A stretch of 64,000 nucleotides of DNA, taken from an uncultured Bacilli bacterium. GTDB lineage: Bacteria > Bacillota_I > Bacilli_A > ML615J-28 > CAG-313. Location of the stretch: assembly GCA_944326155.1 (NCBI GenBank), contig CALVCV010000003.1:1-64000 (forward strand), in the 5' to 3' direction. Each line of letters begins with the position of its first letter. Within the stretch, counting starts at the first letter, position 1. Below, piece by piece: positions 19,122 to 30,800 of this stretch. The translations under genes were made by a program, and so were the position numbers. The notes under the pieces are model-generated. The model was not told the origin of the DNA. It ran no database searches and saw nothing but the letters and a program-made list of their open reading frames with translations.

Positions 19122-20378
19122 TTATGCTAGTCTTAAAAGACGGGTTTTGGCATGTTTATTACCACTATCTGCTGCTTTTTGATACCAAGAGATAGCTGCA
19201 TCTACATCTTTTTCAACGCCTTTTCCATACTCATAAAAGCTACCAAGCATATCTTGTGCCCAAGCATTCCCCTTATCTGCTGCTTTTTGATACCAATCAA
19301 TAGCTTTCGCATAATCTTGTTTGACACCATATCCATATTGATAACATTCACCAAGTTTATTCATAGCACCTTCAATATTTTGCTCAGCAGCTTGTTCATA
19401 CCATTTAATAGCTTGTTCATAATCTTGATTTGTTCCATTACCATTATAATAACAATTGCCTAAATTATATTTTGCAATACTATGTCCTGCAAGAGCAGCT
19501 TGTTCATACCAGTTGAAAGCTTGTTCATAATCTTGTTCTACACCACGACCATAACTATAACAATCGCCTAAACGATTCATTGAATTTTTATTACCAGCTA
19601 AAGCCGATTGTCTAAAAAATTCAACCGCTTTAGTTTCATCTTGTTCTACACCATCACCATAATAGTAGCAATTAGCAAGTTTATTTTGTGCCCATTCATT
19701 GCCTGCTAAAGCAGCTTGTTCATACCATTTAACAGCTGTTGCAAAATCTTTTTTAACACCTTCACCACGAGCATAGCAATCGCCAAGAGTGGATGCAGCA
19801 AATATATTGCCTTTTTCAGCAGCTTGGCGATACCATTTAACAGCCGTTGCAAAATCTTGTTTGACACCACGACCATAATAGTAACACTCACCTAAATAAT
19901 ATAATGACCAAACACTACCTTTTTCGGCTGCAAGATTAAAATATTCAACTGCTTTTTCTAAGTTTTGCACAACCCCTTCGCCCCTGTAGTAACAATTAGC
20001 AAGAGATTCCATAGCATCTACTTGATTTTGCTTGGCTGCTTGACGATACCAATATACTGCTTTACGATAATTTCTGGGTACTCCTTGACCAAAATAAAAA
20101 CAATCAGCAATTGCATTTTGAGCTTCAACATTTTCAAGCATTGCCGCAAGTTCATAATAATATGCCGCTTTTTTTTCATCTTTTGCAACACCTAAACCTG
20201 TTAAATATAGTTGTGCTAAATCAACCTCAGCTTCTGCCACATCTTCTTTTGCAAGTTGTTCAAGATAATTAACAGCATTTTGATAATCTTCTTTTTCTAT
20301 ACATTCTTTTGCCAAATCATATCTTTCTTTTATACTAAGTTTTTTTTCATTATTATCCAAATTTTGTCTATTTGCCAT
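19122..20378 (-). CDS. Sel1-repeat protein
   Basis: A 418-aa protein made almost entirely of about ten 36-residue Sel1-type helical repeats, each with a core like AVKWYRQAAEKGN..A...LG.CYYYG.GV.QD. No signal peptide or membrane helix, so probably cytosolic. Such solenoids mediate protein-protein contacts; the partner is unknown. The start at 20376-20378 has the ribosome site AGAGGA at 7 nt; the ATG two codons earlier is too close to it. The repeated DNA makes this gene prone to copy-number change of repeats. It is monocistronic between the cotJ operon and ackA. Confidence 0.92.
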   Translation of the reverse strand: MANRQNLDNNEKKLSIKERYDLAKECIEKEDYQNAVNYLEQLAKEDVAEAEVDLAQLYLTGLGVAKDEKKAAYYYELAAMLENVEAQNAIADCFYFGQGVPRNYRKAVYWYRQAAKQNQVDAMESLANCYYRGEGVVQNLEKAVEYFNLAAEKGSVWSLYYLGECYYYGRGVKQDFATAVKWYRQAAEKGNIFAASTLGDCYARGEGVKKDFATAVKWYEQAALAGNEWAQNKLANCYYYGDGVEQDETKAVEFFRQSALAGNKNSMNRLGDCYSYGRGVEQDYEQAFNWYEQAALAGHSIAKYNLGNCYYNGNGTNQDYEQAIKWYEQAAEQNIEGAMNKLGECYQYGYGVKQDYAKAIDWYQKAADKGNAWAQDMLGSFYEYGKGVEKDVDAAISWYQKAADSGNKHAKTRLLRLA

Positions 20379-20500
20379 ACTCATTCCTCTACTTGTATTA
20401 TTTTATTTTTAATGAACTATTTATTATTCTATTCTTAAAATAGCCGTATACAATTATATCATTTTTTTATTTTTTGTGTTTTTTTTTGATAATAAATTTT

Positions 20501-20539
20501 ATGAATAAAAGGCAGTATTTTTTGCTGCCTTTTATTCAT
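20501..20539 (-). terminator. Hairpin after cotJC
   Basis: A 15-bp inverted repeat (20501-20515 and 20525-20539, core AAAAGGCAG / CTGCCTTTT) just beyond the cotJC stop at 20543. The distal T-run on the minus strand is weak. Confidence 0.65.
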
Positions 20540-20542
20540 TTT

Positions 20543-21103
20543 TTATTTATACCCTAACTTTTGATAATGTTCTAAAAGTTCTAAAAATCTTTGATAATGT
20601 ACAACTTCTCTTTGCCTTAAAAATAATAATGGTTGAATAACTTCTGGATCAGTTGCCTGTTGAATTAAATTTTCATACACAGCTCTAGCTTTTTGTTCAG
20701 CTGCCATATCTTCTACAATATTTGCAATAACATTGCCAGTTGCTGAAACATATGCTGTTGTAAAAGGCACACCCGAGGCATTTTCTGGGAATAAGTCAAA
20801 ACCATGTTCAGTATAATAAGCATCAAGACCTGCTTCTTTTATCTCTTGAATAGTTGCACCTTTCATCAATTGTTTAATCATAGTCTGTAACATCTCAATA
20901 TGTGCCAACTCTTCACAGGCAATATCATTTAAAAGTGCTTTACCATATTCATCAGGCATTGTTATTCTTTGATTGAAATATCGTATAGCTGCTCCCAATT
21001 CACCTTGTGGACCCCCATACTGACTAGTAATAATTTTAGCCATTTTTAAGTCTTTTTTTTCAATATTAACAGGATATTCTAATATTTTTTCATATAAAAA
21101 CAC
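20543..21103 (-). CDS. cotJC: Spore coat protein CotJC (manganese-catalase family)
   Basis: A 186-aa ferritin-like four-helix protein of the manganese catalase family, found in spore coats. Opening residues FLYEKILEYPV and metal-ligand segments ACEELAHIEML and REVVHYQRFLELL are visible. It starts with GTG at 21101-21103, overlapping the upstream stop (TAGTG), with GGAG at about 10 nt; the next in-frame ATG would delete the conserved start. In B. subtilis the cotJ operon is controlled by SigE, whose gene is also in this window. Confidence 0.93.
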   Translation of the reverse strand: MFLYEKILEYPVNIEKKDLKMAKIITSQYGGPQGELGAAIRYFNQRITMPDEYGKALLNDIACEELAHIEMLQTMIKQLMKGATIQEIKEAGLDAYYTEHGFDLFPENASGVPFTTAYVSATGNVIANIVEDMAAEQKARAVYENLIQQATDPEVIQPLLFLRQREVVHYQRFLELLEHYQKLGYK

Positions 21104-21504
21104 TATTTATTCATCTCCTCAAAAGGCCATTTTTTTAACCATTTCCATCCTTGACCCATATTCTCTTTTGATGTTAAAACAAGTGGTCCCCATTTATTTT
21201 CTATTGACTTTTTAACTTCTATATATTTGTTTAAATATTTATCGAATAATTCTTTAGCCTTTTGATCATCTGGATGTGTATCTAAATAAAGCTGTAAATC
21301 TATTACTGCAAATAAGTTAGCTCTAAGTATATTAAATTCATCATTTTCATTTAATTTTCTTGGTACATAATTTAAAAATTGATCATATAAATCTTTGTCT
21401 AAATTACCTTTAGAAAATCCTTCTATAGGTGAATAGAATTTTAAATTTTGATTATAATTCGAATTTTTATACAATCGAATTAAATTTAAATAATTTTGAT
21501 TCAT
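21103..21504 (-). CDS. Fused CotJA-CotJB spore coat protein
   Basis: A 133-aa protein. Residues from about 60 onward are clearly CotJB-like: LFAVIDLQLYLDTHPDDQKA, then NKWGPL and the Trp-rich ending GWKWLKKWPFE. The first 50 or so residues, with SPIEGFSKGNLDKDLYDQF, resemble the small CotJA protein (a Pro/Gly segment then KG...LYxxY). In Bacillus cotJA and cotJB are separate genes before cotJC; here one frame covers both. A GGAGG site precedes the ATG. A weak SigE-like -10 (CATATATT, minus strand, about 21527-21534) lies in the 48-bp gap after murB. Confidence 0.8.
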   Translation of the reverse strand: MNQNYLNLIRLYKNSNYNQNLKFYSPIEGFSKGNLDKDLYDQFLNYVPRKLNENDEFNILRANLFAVIDLQLYLDTHPDDQKAKELFDKYLNKYIEVKKSIENKWGPLVLTSKENMGQGWKWLKKWPFEEMNK

Positions 21505-21552
21505 TTTTTACCTCCTAAGATAATATATGCAAAGTAAATAAAAAAGAATGGG

Positions 21553-22464
21553 CTAATCTAGAATCTCCCATTCACATTCTAAGTTAATTTTATATTTTTG
21601 AAAAGCATCTAATTTTATCTTAGCTATTAATTGAGTCATATCTATATAAGTAGCATTACCAGTATTTATTAAAAAATTGGTATGTGATTTACTAACCATG
21701 GCACCTTTTAACTGGTATCCTCGATATCCCAATTCATCAATAATTTTCCATGCTTCATAACTTTTTCCATTTTTAAAAGTTGAGCCAGCAGATAATAAAT
21801 TTAAAGGTTGATTTTCCTTTTTCTTCTTTTTTAATGTGGCAATTTTTTCTAATGGTAAGCCTTGAATATTGGCTTTTTCTACTTGAATAATTGCTCCAAC
21901 AATAATACCTTTGCGTTTTTGAAAAATACTTTTTCTATAAGCAAACTCCGCTTCTTCCTTTTTATAAAATTGTAGAAAACCTTTTTCATCCAAATATATT
22001 ACTTCTTGAATAATATCTTGCATTTCGGCATCATATGCCCCAGCATTCATATAGATTGCTCCACCTATAGTACCAGGTATAATGCTTAAAAACTCCATTT
22101 TAGTATATCCTTCTTTAGCTAACTCTATTGCTAATTTATTATCTTTTATACCAGCTTCAACCCAAAATTTATCAGTCGTAAGTTTGATAATTTTATTTAG
22201 ATTTTTAAGACTAATAACAACCATTTCAAATTTTTTATCTGCCGCTAAAATATTAGAACCACTACCGATAACAAAATATTTAATTTGATTTTTTATTAAA
22301 TACCTAAAACTAGTTATTAAATCATCTAAGTTTTTAGGAAAGTATAAACAGCCTATTTGACCCCCAATTTTGAGCGTAGTTACATCTTTGAAAGCAAGAT
22401 TAGTTTTTATACCCCCTAAATAATTTTCATCAACATATTTAATAAACTGATCAATTTTATCCAT
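21553..22464 (-). CDS. murB: UDP-N-acetylenolpyruvoylglucosamine reductase MurB
   Basis: FAD-dependent reduction giving UDP-MurNAc, the second committed step of peptidoglycan synthesis. At 303 aa it is the short type II form. FAD-binding GSGSNILAAD and IIPGTIGGAIYMNAGAYD are visible, with the catalytic Ser in SAGSTFKNG. It overlaps murG by 8 bp and is the last gene of ftsW-murG-murB. Confidence 0.96.
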   Translation of the reverse strand: MDKIDQFIKYVDENYLGGIKTNLAFKDVTTLKIGGQIGCLYFPKNLDDLITSFRYLIKNQIKYFVIGSGSNILAADKKFEMVVISLKNLNKIIKLTTDKFWVEAGIKDNKLAIELAKEGYTKMEFLSIIPGTIGGAIYMNAGAYDAEMQDIIQEVIYLDEKGFLQFYKKEEAEFAYRKSIFQKRKGIIVGAIIQVEKANIQGLPLEKIATLKKKKKENQPLNLLSAGSTFKNGKSYEAWKIIDELGYRGYQLKGAMVSKSHTNFLINTGNATYIDMTQLIAKIKLDAFQKYKINLECEWEILD

Positions 22465-23533
22465 TCTTTTTCTCCTTTTTCATCACTTGTAGTATTGCTT
22501 GATAAAAATTATCGGTAACTGGGCCAATGCCAAAATGATTTAATCGATATATATAACTATCATAATTATGAATAATTTCTTCCAAAGCTTCATTTAACGT
22601 TATGTAGTTCAAATCTTTTTCTTCAAGCAATTGCACAAGTCCTAGTTCACTTAAACTCTTCGCATTATAATATTGATGTTGATTGACAACATTAGGAGAT
22701 GGTATAACAATTGCTGGAGTACGACTACCTAAGATTTCAAATAATGTAGTAGCACCTGCTCTACTTATTACTATACCAGCTTTGCTTAACTCTTCTAATA
22801 TATTATTAGAAAAAGCCTTTATTATATAATGGTAGTCTACAGGAAGAGTATTTTTTAATTCTTCATAATACTTTTTACCTGTAATAATTGTAATTGTATA
22901 TTTTTTAGACAAAGGGCTATGAATAAATTCTTTTATTACTTGATTTATTTGATATGAACCTAATGTCCCTGAAGTTACTAAAATACTTTGTTTATTGACA
23001 AATATATTTTTGGACATTTTTTTTGCATCCATAAATCTTGGATGACCCACCAAAATTGTTTTTGATGTATGTTTTTCTAATCCTAACGTATGTTTAAAAG
23101 TTGTTAATATTAAATCTGTCTTTTTTAAATTTATTTTGTTTGCCAAACCTATAACACTATTTTGTTCATGAATTATTGTTTTTATGTTTAAATGATTTCC
23201 TGCATATATACAAAGCCCACTAATATAGCCTCCCATACCTACTAACACATCTACTTTGGCTTTTTTTAGAATTTTTTTAATTAGAAATAAAATTTTTAAA
23301 TCTTGAAAAATTACTTTAAAATATCCTTGCCATTTTGTCGGTTTACCATATGCTTCAAGATAATAAATTTGATCAATATTTTTATTGTTATTTAAAATTT
23401 CATATTGTTGATCCTTAATAGTAGCAAAAAAAATAATCTTAATATTTAAATCTATACTCTTTAATTTTTCGATAAAACTTAAAGCAGGCATAATATGGCC
23501 TAATGTACCACCAGCACTAAAAGCAATTACCAC
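22457..23533 (-). CDS. murG: Peptidoglycan glycosyltransferase MurG
   Basis: Adds GlcNAc to lipid I to make lipid II at the inner face of the membrane. 358 aa, usual length. N-terminal glycine loop AGGTLGHIMPAL, second loop VGMGGYISG, EQNSVIGLANK, and the UDP-GlcNAc site region ISRAGATTLFEI are visible. Its start is 2 bp from the ftsW stop and it overlaps murB, indicating a tight operon. Confidence 0.96.
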   Translation of the reverse strand: MVIAFSAGGTLGHIMPALSFIEKLKSIDLNIKIIFFATIKDQQYEILNNNKNIDQIYYLEAYGKPTKWQGYFKVIFQDLKILFLIKKILKKAKVDVLVGMGGYISGLCIYAGNHLNIKTIIHEQNSVIGLANKINLKKTDLILTTFKHTLGLEKHTSKTILVGHPRFMDAKKMSKNIFVNKQSILVTSGTLGSYQINQVIKEFIHSPLSKKYTITIITGKKYYEELKNTLPVDYHYIIKAFSNNILEELSKAGIVISRAGATTLFEILGSRTPAIVIPSPNVVNQHQYYNAKSLSELGLVQLLEEKDLNYITLNEALEEIIHNYDSYIYRLNHFGIGPVTDNFYQAILQVMKKEKKNG

Positions 23534-23535
23534 TT

Positions 23536-24633
23536 TTATTTCACCTCTTCTGTATATTGACTAATATTTAATATAATGCCAAAAAAAATTAAAGTCAATA
23601 CTAGACTTGATCCACCATATGAAAGAATTGGCAAAGTTATACCTGTTACAGGTAACAAACCAATAACAACACTAATATTAATAGCTACTTGTGTAAAAAG
23701 TGATAAACCAATACCAAGAGATAGAAATTTTAAATATTTATTATCAATATGAAGCGAAATTTTAATTGTTTCAATAATAATATATAAAAAAATACCAATG
23801 ATTATAACTCCACCAATTAAACCAAATTCTTCACAAATAATTGCAAAAATAAAATCATTTTGTGGTTCTGGTAAGAAAAAATGTTTTTGCATACTATGAT
23901 TATAGCCAAGTCCAAATAAACCACTAGGAGCAATCGCAAAAAGTGCTTGTATGCTTTGAAAACCACTACCTAAAGGATCACGCCATGGATCTAAAAAGGC
24001 AAGAACTCTTTCTAATCTATATGGTGCACTAGCAATTAAAACAATTATACCTATTAAACCAATGGCAATTAAAAATAAAAAATATTTAATTGGTGTTCCA
24101 GCATTAAATAGCATCAAGATACAAGAAATAACTAAAACCAATCCAGTACCAAAGTCAGGTTGTAACATAATTAAACCAAAAGCGCTAATTATTAAAACAA
24201 AAATTTTTATGAATTCCAAGGGTTTTTTTAAATCTTTATGATTATTACTTAAATATTTAGCAATTAATAAAATAATTGCTAATTTCATAAATTCCGCGGG
24301 TTGAATTGAAAATGAGCCAAAGCCTATCCAACTTCTTGCCCCACCCCTTACTACACCAATGCCTGGAATTAATACTAATATCAATAATAGTAAAGCGACC
24401 AAATATATATATGTCGTTGCTTGATATATTTTACGAATATCAATATGAATAAATATAATCATCAAAGCAATGCCTACAATTGCAAAAATAAGTTGTCTTT
24501 TTAAAAAATATGCTTTATCATTAAATCGATACATAGCAACAACATTACTAGCACTATAAACCATAAATAATCCAAAAATAACTAGTACAATAATGAGAAT
24601 AAATAATTTTTTATGAATTTGATGTTTTACCAT
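23536..24633 (-). CDS. ftsW: FtsW/RodA/SpoVE-type peptidoglycan polymerase
   Basis: A 365-aa SEDS-family protein with about ten membrane helices that polymerises glycan strands from lipid II. Motifs: FMVYSASN in helix 1, the RGGARSWIG loop, QPDFGTG, and LPVTGITLPILSYGGSS. The start at ATG 24631-24633 is preferred (GGTGG upstream); a TTG four codons earlier is possible. Being next to murG it is most likely FtsW or SpoVE; in a spore former these cannot be told apart from sequence alone. Confidence 0.93.
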   Translation of the reverse strand: MVKHQIHKKLFILIIVLVIFGLFMVYSASNVVAMYRFNDKAYFLKRQLIFAIVGIALMIIFIHIDIRKIYQATTYIYLVALLLLILVLIPGIGVVRGGARSWIGFGSFSIQPAEFMKLAIILLIAKYLSNNHKDLKKPLEFIKIFVLIISAFGLIMLQPDFGTGLVLVISCILMLFNAGTPIKYFLFLIAIGLIGIIVLIASAPYRLERVLAFLDPWRDPLGSGFQSIQALFAIAPSGLFGLGYNHSMQKHFFLPEPQNDFIFAIICEEFGLIGGVIIIGIFLYIIIETIKISLHIDNKYLKFLSLGIGLSLFTQVAINISVVIGLLPVTGITLPILSYGGSSLVLTLIFFGIILNISQYTEEVK

Positions 24634-24648
24634 TAGTACCACCAATTC

Positions 24649-24677
24649 ATTATATGATAAAAATTCATTATTATGAA
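24649..24677 (-). promoter_or_regulatory. Possible promoter of ftsW-murG-murB
   Basis: Minus strand TTCATA (24672-24677), 17 bp, TATAAT (24649-24654), just upstream of ftsW and downstream of the giant-protein terminator. The -35 is weak. Confidence 0.4.
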
Positions 24678-24723
24678 AAGACAGTTAAATACTTTTCTCA
24701 AATATTGCATCTCCAAATAGAAA

Positions 24724-24749
24724 AGACCATTATCTAAAGATAATGGTCT
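24724..24749 (-). terminator. Intrinsic terminator of the TasA-like fibre operon
   Basis: An 11-bp perfect stem AGACCATTATC / GATAATGGTCT with a 4-nt loop, followed by TTTTCTATTT on the minus strand. It ends the operon 78 nt beyond the giant-protein stop. Confidence 0.85.
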
Positions 24750-24826
24750 AATTGGTATTTGGCAGTACCAACATTATTATAACTTTATTAGCAAAATTTG
24801 TCAATTTTTTATAAAAATTATTTTTT

Positions 24827-27800
24827 CTATACAATTGTATCTCTTACCTCTGACATTGCCGGTTTATACATACTAGTAGCTTCAAGTAATTGAACTGCTG
24901 ATATTGAACAATTGGCATCTACAATAATCTCAAAGGTAATACTATCTAAATCATAATTTACTAAAATTGAACTTAAATCAAAATATACTACATTTTTACC
25001 TCTTGATTCTAAATCTAAAGCAGAGATAATTATCTTTTGATTATTTATTTCTAAACTTAAAGAAATATCTTGAATATCTTCTACAATTTTATCCGATTCT
25101 AACAATTGTACCGCAAGTAAAAACTTTTTGCCATTATGACGTATATCACCTTCAATTGTTCTTTTTAGCGTATACTTAATGAAGTTTGTAGTGCTTTCGA
25201 CAATATTATTTTCAGTAAATTTGGTTGTATATAACATTGCATTAGATTTTGCAATAATTTGCATTTCATTAATATGCATTTCTTTTAAAGATATGTTATC
25301 TATTTTAAAATATTGATAATTCGTGTTACTAAAATCAATTGTATAAATTTTACTATCATAACTATTAACATATATTGTATCTACTAATTGCCAATCATCA
25401 TCCAAGCCTGTTTTACTACCATAAATTTCAACATTTCCTAAATTATACCCTATACTTAATCGAATAGAATGTAAACCAAATGGAATATAATCTGATATGA
25501 TAAGGGTGTTATTTATGCCATCATCATAAACGTATACTACTTGATCTTCAATTTTGGCATTGTATAGATGAATATCAAATAAATTAAATTCTTTAATATC
25601 TGTAAAAGTAAATGTATTATCTTCATTTTTATCTAATGTAGTAATTCTTGATGGCGTAACCGAATAAATTTTACTTTGTTTGCTAGTTTCCATCAATACT
25701 TTATCTGCTAATTCATCCTCAATCGGTATGTTAGCAAATCTATTATTTGTTCGTTTACCTTCTACAAAGCCGCTGCTATTATTTGGATCATAATAACCTG
25801 CATCAATCACATAATTTATGATTTCATTTCGTACATTTTCTATCAATCCATTAGGAGGAGTTATAACGAAATAATATATTTCAGATACTTCTTCGTTTGT
25901 ACCTAAAAATTCAGAAAATGTTTCTTTTGGAAAAATTTTTGTTTCTAAATCCCAACTAGTAAATTCACTTAATAAAAGACGATTGATATTATTGGTCGTA
26001 ACTTGGTATGTACCTACAATTCTATTTGTCACAGTGCCATTTATTATTTTTTGATAATATACATCAATAACCATACCAATTGGCAAATTTCTACTAATTA
26101 AGTTTGTTTGATTATTTTCATAACTTTGTTGACTAAATTGCAAAAGGAAATCTTTTGTTAAAGATAGATTACTATTTGGATTATTTTGATTTCCACTATT
26201 ATAAATATAAGAACTATCAAAAATTGTACCATCAGATGTTGTGGTTATCGTATTTCTATGATTTACAGTATATTTAAATGTATAAATGCCATCTTCTGGT
26301 AATATTTCTTCAGTTACTGAAGCAGTATTTTCGCCAATGATTAAATCTGTATTACTTACAGATGTTGCAATTACTAAATAACCAGTAATTTGTTCTGGTG
26401 GAATAAAATATAAATACATATTTTCATAATATTTTTCAATTGCTATCTCAGTAATTTGTTTTTTACCTTCTACCAATTCTATTGTAAATGCTTCAATAAA
26501 AGCCTCACCTATAAAATCTTCATCTTTGCTAAGAGTAAATACGTATCCTCTATTATTATTAATCGGAATCTTAATCGTCTCATTTACAAGATCTTCTTCA
26601 TAGTAATCTTTCATAAAAGTATCAGGAAAACTACTTACAATATGTGTCCCAGGTGCTTCTACTAATTCTATTAAGAAACTCCAACGAGCATAAAAAGTAA
26701 TGGAGCTAGTCACTTCAATATCTGATGAAATAATTGATTCAAAACTTACGCCATATGAATTATCATTATTGGCATCATTAACTAAATAAAAACCTGTAAA
26801 AACAAAACCAAAAAGTGTTGCATCACTAATCCAAGTATTAATATCAGTTTTTATTCCATCATTAAAATAAGAATTATAAGTAGTCCCTTCAATCAATTTA
26901 AAAACTTTTTGTTCTTCTACAAAATTAGGATTGAATAGATTACATTGTAAATCAAGTGTTATAGTATATATAATAGGAAAACTTATATTAATATAAATAT
27001 TATTTCTAATTAAAACCTCTGAAAGATAAATTTCATAATAACTTGCATTTTCATTAAAAGTAGTAATTTCTTGAGTTTTATCACCATCTTGATAAATTCT
27101 AATTCCATTACTTGTAAAAATATTATTTAAATTATATGTAGTATTACCAATTAAAATGTTGAAACTATTTGGAATACTACTATAATTAGTTTGAGGAGTA
27201 ATTTTAAAATAATATTCACTACTACTTGTGGCATAATTTATTGATTCAATATCAGCTCCAATTAAAGTATGTGATACCCCATATTGATTCACAACTTTAA
27301 AATATATAGTCTTCGAAGTTTGTGCAAAATCTTTCAAAGTTATTTGTATACTATATGTTGTATTTGTCGCATTATTTACGCTTAAATCACCATTACTTTT
27401 GATAGATGCATAGTCACTTGGAGCATTACATATATAATTTACATATTCAACATTAGTTTCATCAATATATTGCTGTTCAGTTAAATCATTACTCTTTGAT
27501 ATAATTGGGATGAATTTAGTTATTGAATTATTTCTTAATAAATATGGGTTTTCCATTGTTCCTAAAGTATCATCTAATTCTTCTAAATAATAATTTAATG
27601 GTGGAGTATAATTAGCAAATGTAATATCATCTAATTCAATTTTATTAGCAATTAGATCAAATTTTAAGCCATGAATATCGTATTGATTACCTTGACCTAT
27701 CTTACATACTAAATAAAAAGTCATATTCTCTTTTAAGTATGTGTTTGGAATATATGTAATAGTATAATTGATATACCCATCATTATCAAATACATAATCA

Positions 27801-30800
27801 TAAGTCAAATTACCAATACCATTTGCTTCATTCGTTGTAATAATATTTTGATTACCATTAGAATCATATAATTCTACAATATAAATTGGTACTGTATCTA
27901 CTGTTTTAAAATGAATTTGCATATAAGGAATGCCATCATATACTTTAATTTGATTGGTAATCCTTGTTGTAACTACTTTATCACCTATTGTTACTTGACT
28001 ATCTTCTTCAATTTGAGAATAACCGCTTTCAATTAAATTAAATGGATAATTAGAATTTTGTAAATATGCTTTACCATCAGATGAAAAACCTGAAAAATGA
28101 TAAGTATTGTTATCATCAAGATATTTAATCTCTACTAATTCAATATTATCAGTCTCACTAGTAGAAATATCCTCATTATATACAATAATCTCTCCTAAGT
28201 TAAACCATCCTGCATCAATTAATTCTTCAATACTAGTATAATCTACTAACTTAGAACTGCTACCTTCTTCTGTTGCGTTAATCCAAATACTAGCAATATT
28301 GGTTCGGCGTTCTGAATTTGTTCCTAAGTAATTAATCAAAACAGGCGAAGACATATTTCTAGTAACTGAAAAATAATGATTAGATTTAAAAACTGGTAAA
28401 ATTTTTTCGCCATTAGCATCATTATAATTTAAATTGGTAAAAATAGATTGGATGCTAACATTAGATGTATTTATTTTTTTACGTGAAAAATCTAGTCCAA
28501 TTCCGTTATATGATAATGGTGAAGTAATATTTTCTAAAACATAATAACTTCTAGTACAATTATCATTTGTATTGATAATTGGATAGTTTTCGTTAGCTAT
28601 ATTTAAATATGCATTACTATAACAATTATTAACATAAATTGTAGAATTAGTAGCTTCATAAATTATACCACAAGCAATGGATCTTCCATTTGGTGCCCTT
28701 GATGCAACAATTGAATCTATCACTACAGAATTAGAGATATTGACATTTACTGAAGTTGTTTGTGAGCAAATACCTGCAGCATATGCATTATCCTTATCAG
28801 CTGCACCACTAGTTGAAGAATTTGCATCAGACAAAATTTGACTTCCATATACATAACAATTAGAAATATCAAAAGTCCCTGACCAGGTTGCAGCACCGAG
28901 AATACCACTAGTATAGGATTCAATACGTTCATTACTTTGGGCTCTAATATTGCTATTTAAAACCTTTGAGTTAGAAAAACTTACTTTTACAGGGGAATCA
29001 TGGCTATAGCAAGCTCCTACTAATCCAGCTACATATATATCTGGATTTCCATAAATATCAACTGTTGTTGCCATACCATCAATTTGTGCATTTGTAACTT
29101 TACAATTATTTATTTGAATAAGTCCTTCATATATACTTGAATTATTTTTTATAAGTCCAATTAGACCACCACAAAAAGCGCTATCCGGACTTTCATGTCC
29201 TTGCATTAGAATAATATCTGCATTTGAAGTTGAACCATTATACGAGCAATTTTCAACTTTAGAAACTTGATATAATCTGCCTATTAAACCACCAGTATAA
29301 TTTTCACCAGTATAGTCCTTTCCGCCAGGAATAGTATTTTGAGTAGCTTCAATTCTAACAGTTGTACCAATAGATGTTTTATTTTCTATATCGTAACCAT
29401 CAATTTGAATATTATTCATAGTTGCATTAGGGCCTCTAAAATCACCAACAAAACCACCAGTATATGCATTATTCATATCAGTTAAGGTATTTTGCGCTTC
29501 ATAAGATAAACTATCAGTTTTAATTAAACCACCATTAAAATATAACGTTATATTAGAAAAACTAGAACCTACTGAATATCCAATAAATCCTCCTGTTGAT
29601 AAATCGCCAATTCCCAAAGAACCCATTTCTCTAGTTGTTAGGATATTAGCATTATTAGCATAAATATTAATGTTTTTAAAAATATATTGATAATTATTAT
29701 TAGAAACAAGACCAAATACTAAACCAGAAATGCAATGTTCTTTATCAGTTATCTGATTTATTTTATTGCTTGTACTACTTAAGTGATTTGCAGATCTAGT
29801 TTGATTCGCACGAACCTCAAACTTTGAAGTTGGACTAGAAATAAAAATCTCACTACGATTATTATTGTCTAATCCATCAATATTAAAAAAACCTTTTGCA
29901 ACAAGTCCACCTGCTATACTTTTACCAAAAGTATTGGTAATATCTTCACTACCATTTTGAATGGTTTGAATATTGTAATTACCATTAAATAAATAACGAA
30001 AATTATATATCACTTTGCCATCAATTTCATTAGTAGTAATTGTATCTTTAAATTGCTCACCAGCATTTAAATTTTCACCAAGTACATAAGCAAAAAGACC
30101 ACCTGCATATAAATTTGCTTGACTTGTAGCATCTAATGATTGGGCTATTATAGAAGATTGTTCACTAGCCATATTATCAAATTGTACTACACCAACATTT
30201 ACTTGTGCATAAGTTGTATCAACACATCCTATCAAACCACCAACATATGCATTTCCAGCATTAATATTACTATGTAATATTTGTCTATTATTGCCTTTAA
30301 AATAGATATTATTGATTTTAGTTATACTATCTACATTTAAATAACCAAATAAACCACCTAAATAAATATTAATATCTGGATTATATATATCATTTCTCAA
30401 ATTGCTTATGTTAATTGTAAGACCAGATATATCAACATCAAAGTAATCAATATATGCATTTTGACCATAACCAGCCAAAATTCCTGCATAAATATTGCTA
30501 CTACTATTCGATTGAATATTCCAATTTTCACCATTAGCACTATACTTAACTTGATGATGGGCATTAATACCACCAGTTAATTTTCCTGCAATTCCTCCTA
30601 TATAAATAGTCGTATCTGTTGTATTGATACCAGTATTTAACTTAACCATAATATTATACATTAAAGCTTGGTTAATTTCACCAGCAAGTCCACCTGCATA
30701 AATAGTATTATTTAAAATCATCCCATATTCATCTTTAGTAATTCCTATACTAGTGATAACATTTAGATTTCTAACTACTGCTCGTTCATCTAAATAACCA

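Noticed and set aside
19122-20378. Tandem DNA repeats in the Sel1 gene as a CRISPR-like or satellite array
   Set aside because: The period matches the 36-residue Sel1 protein repeat and the frame is continuous.
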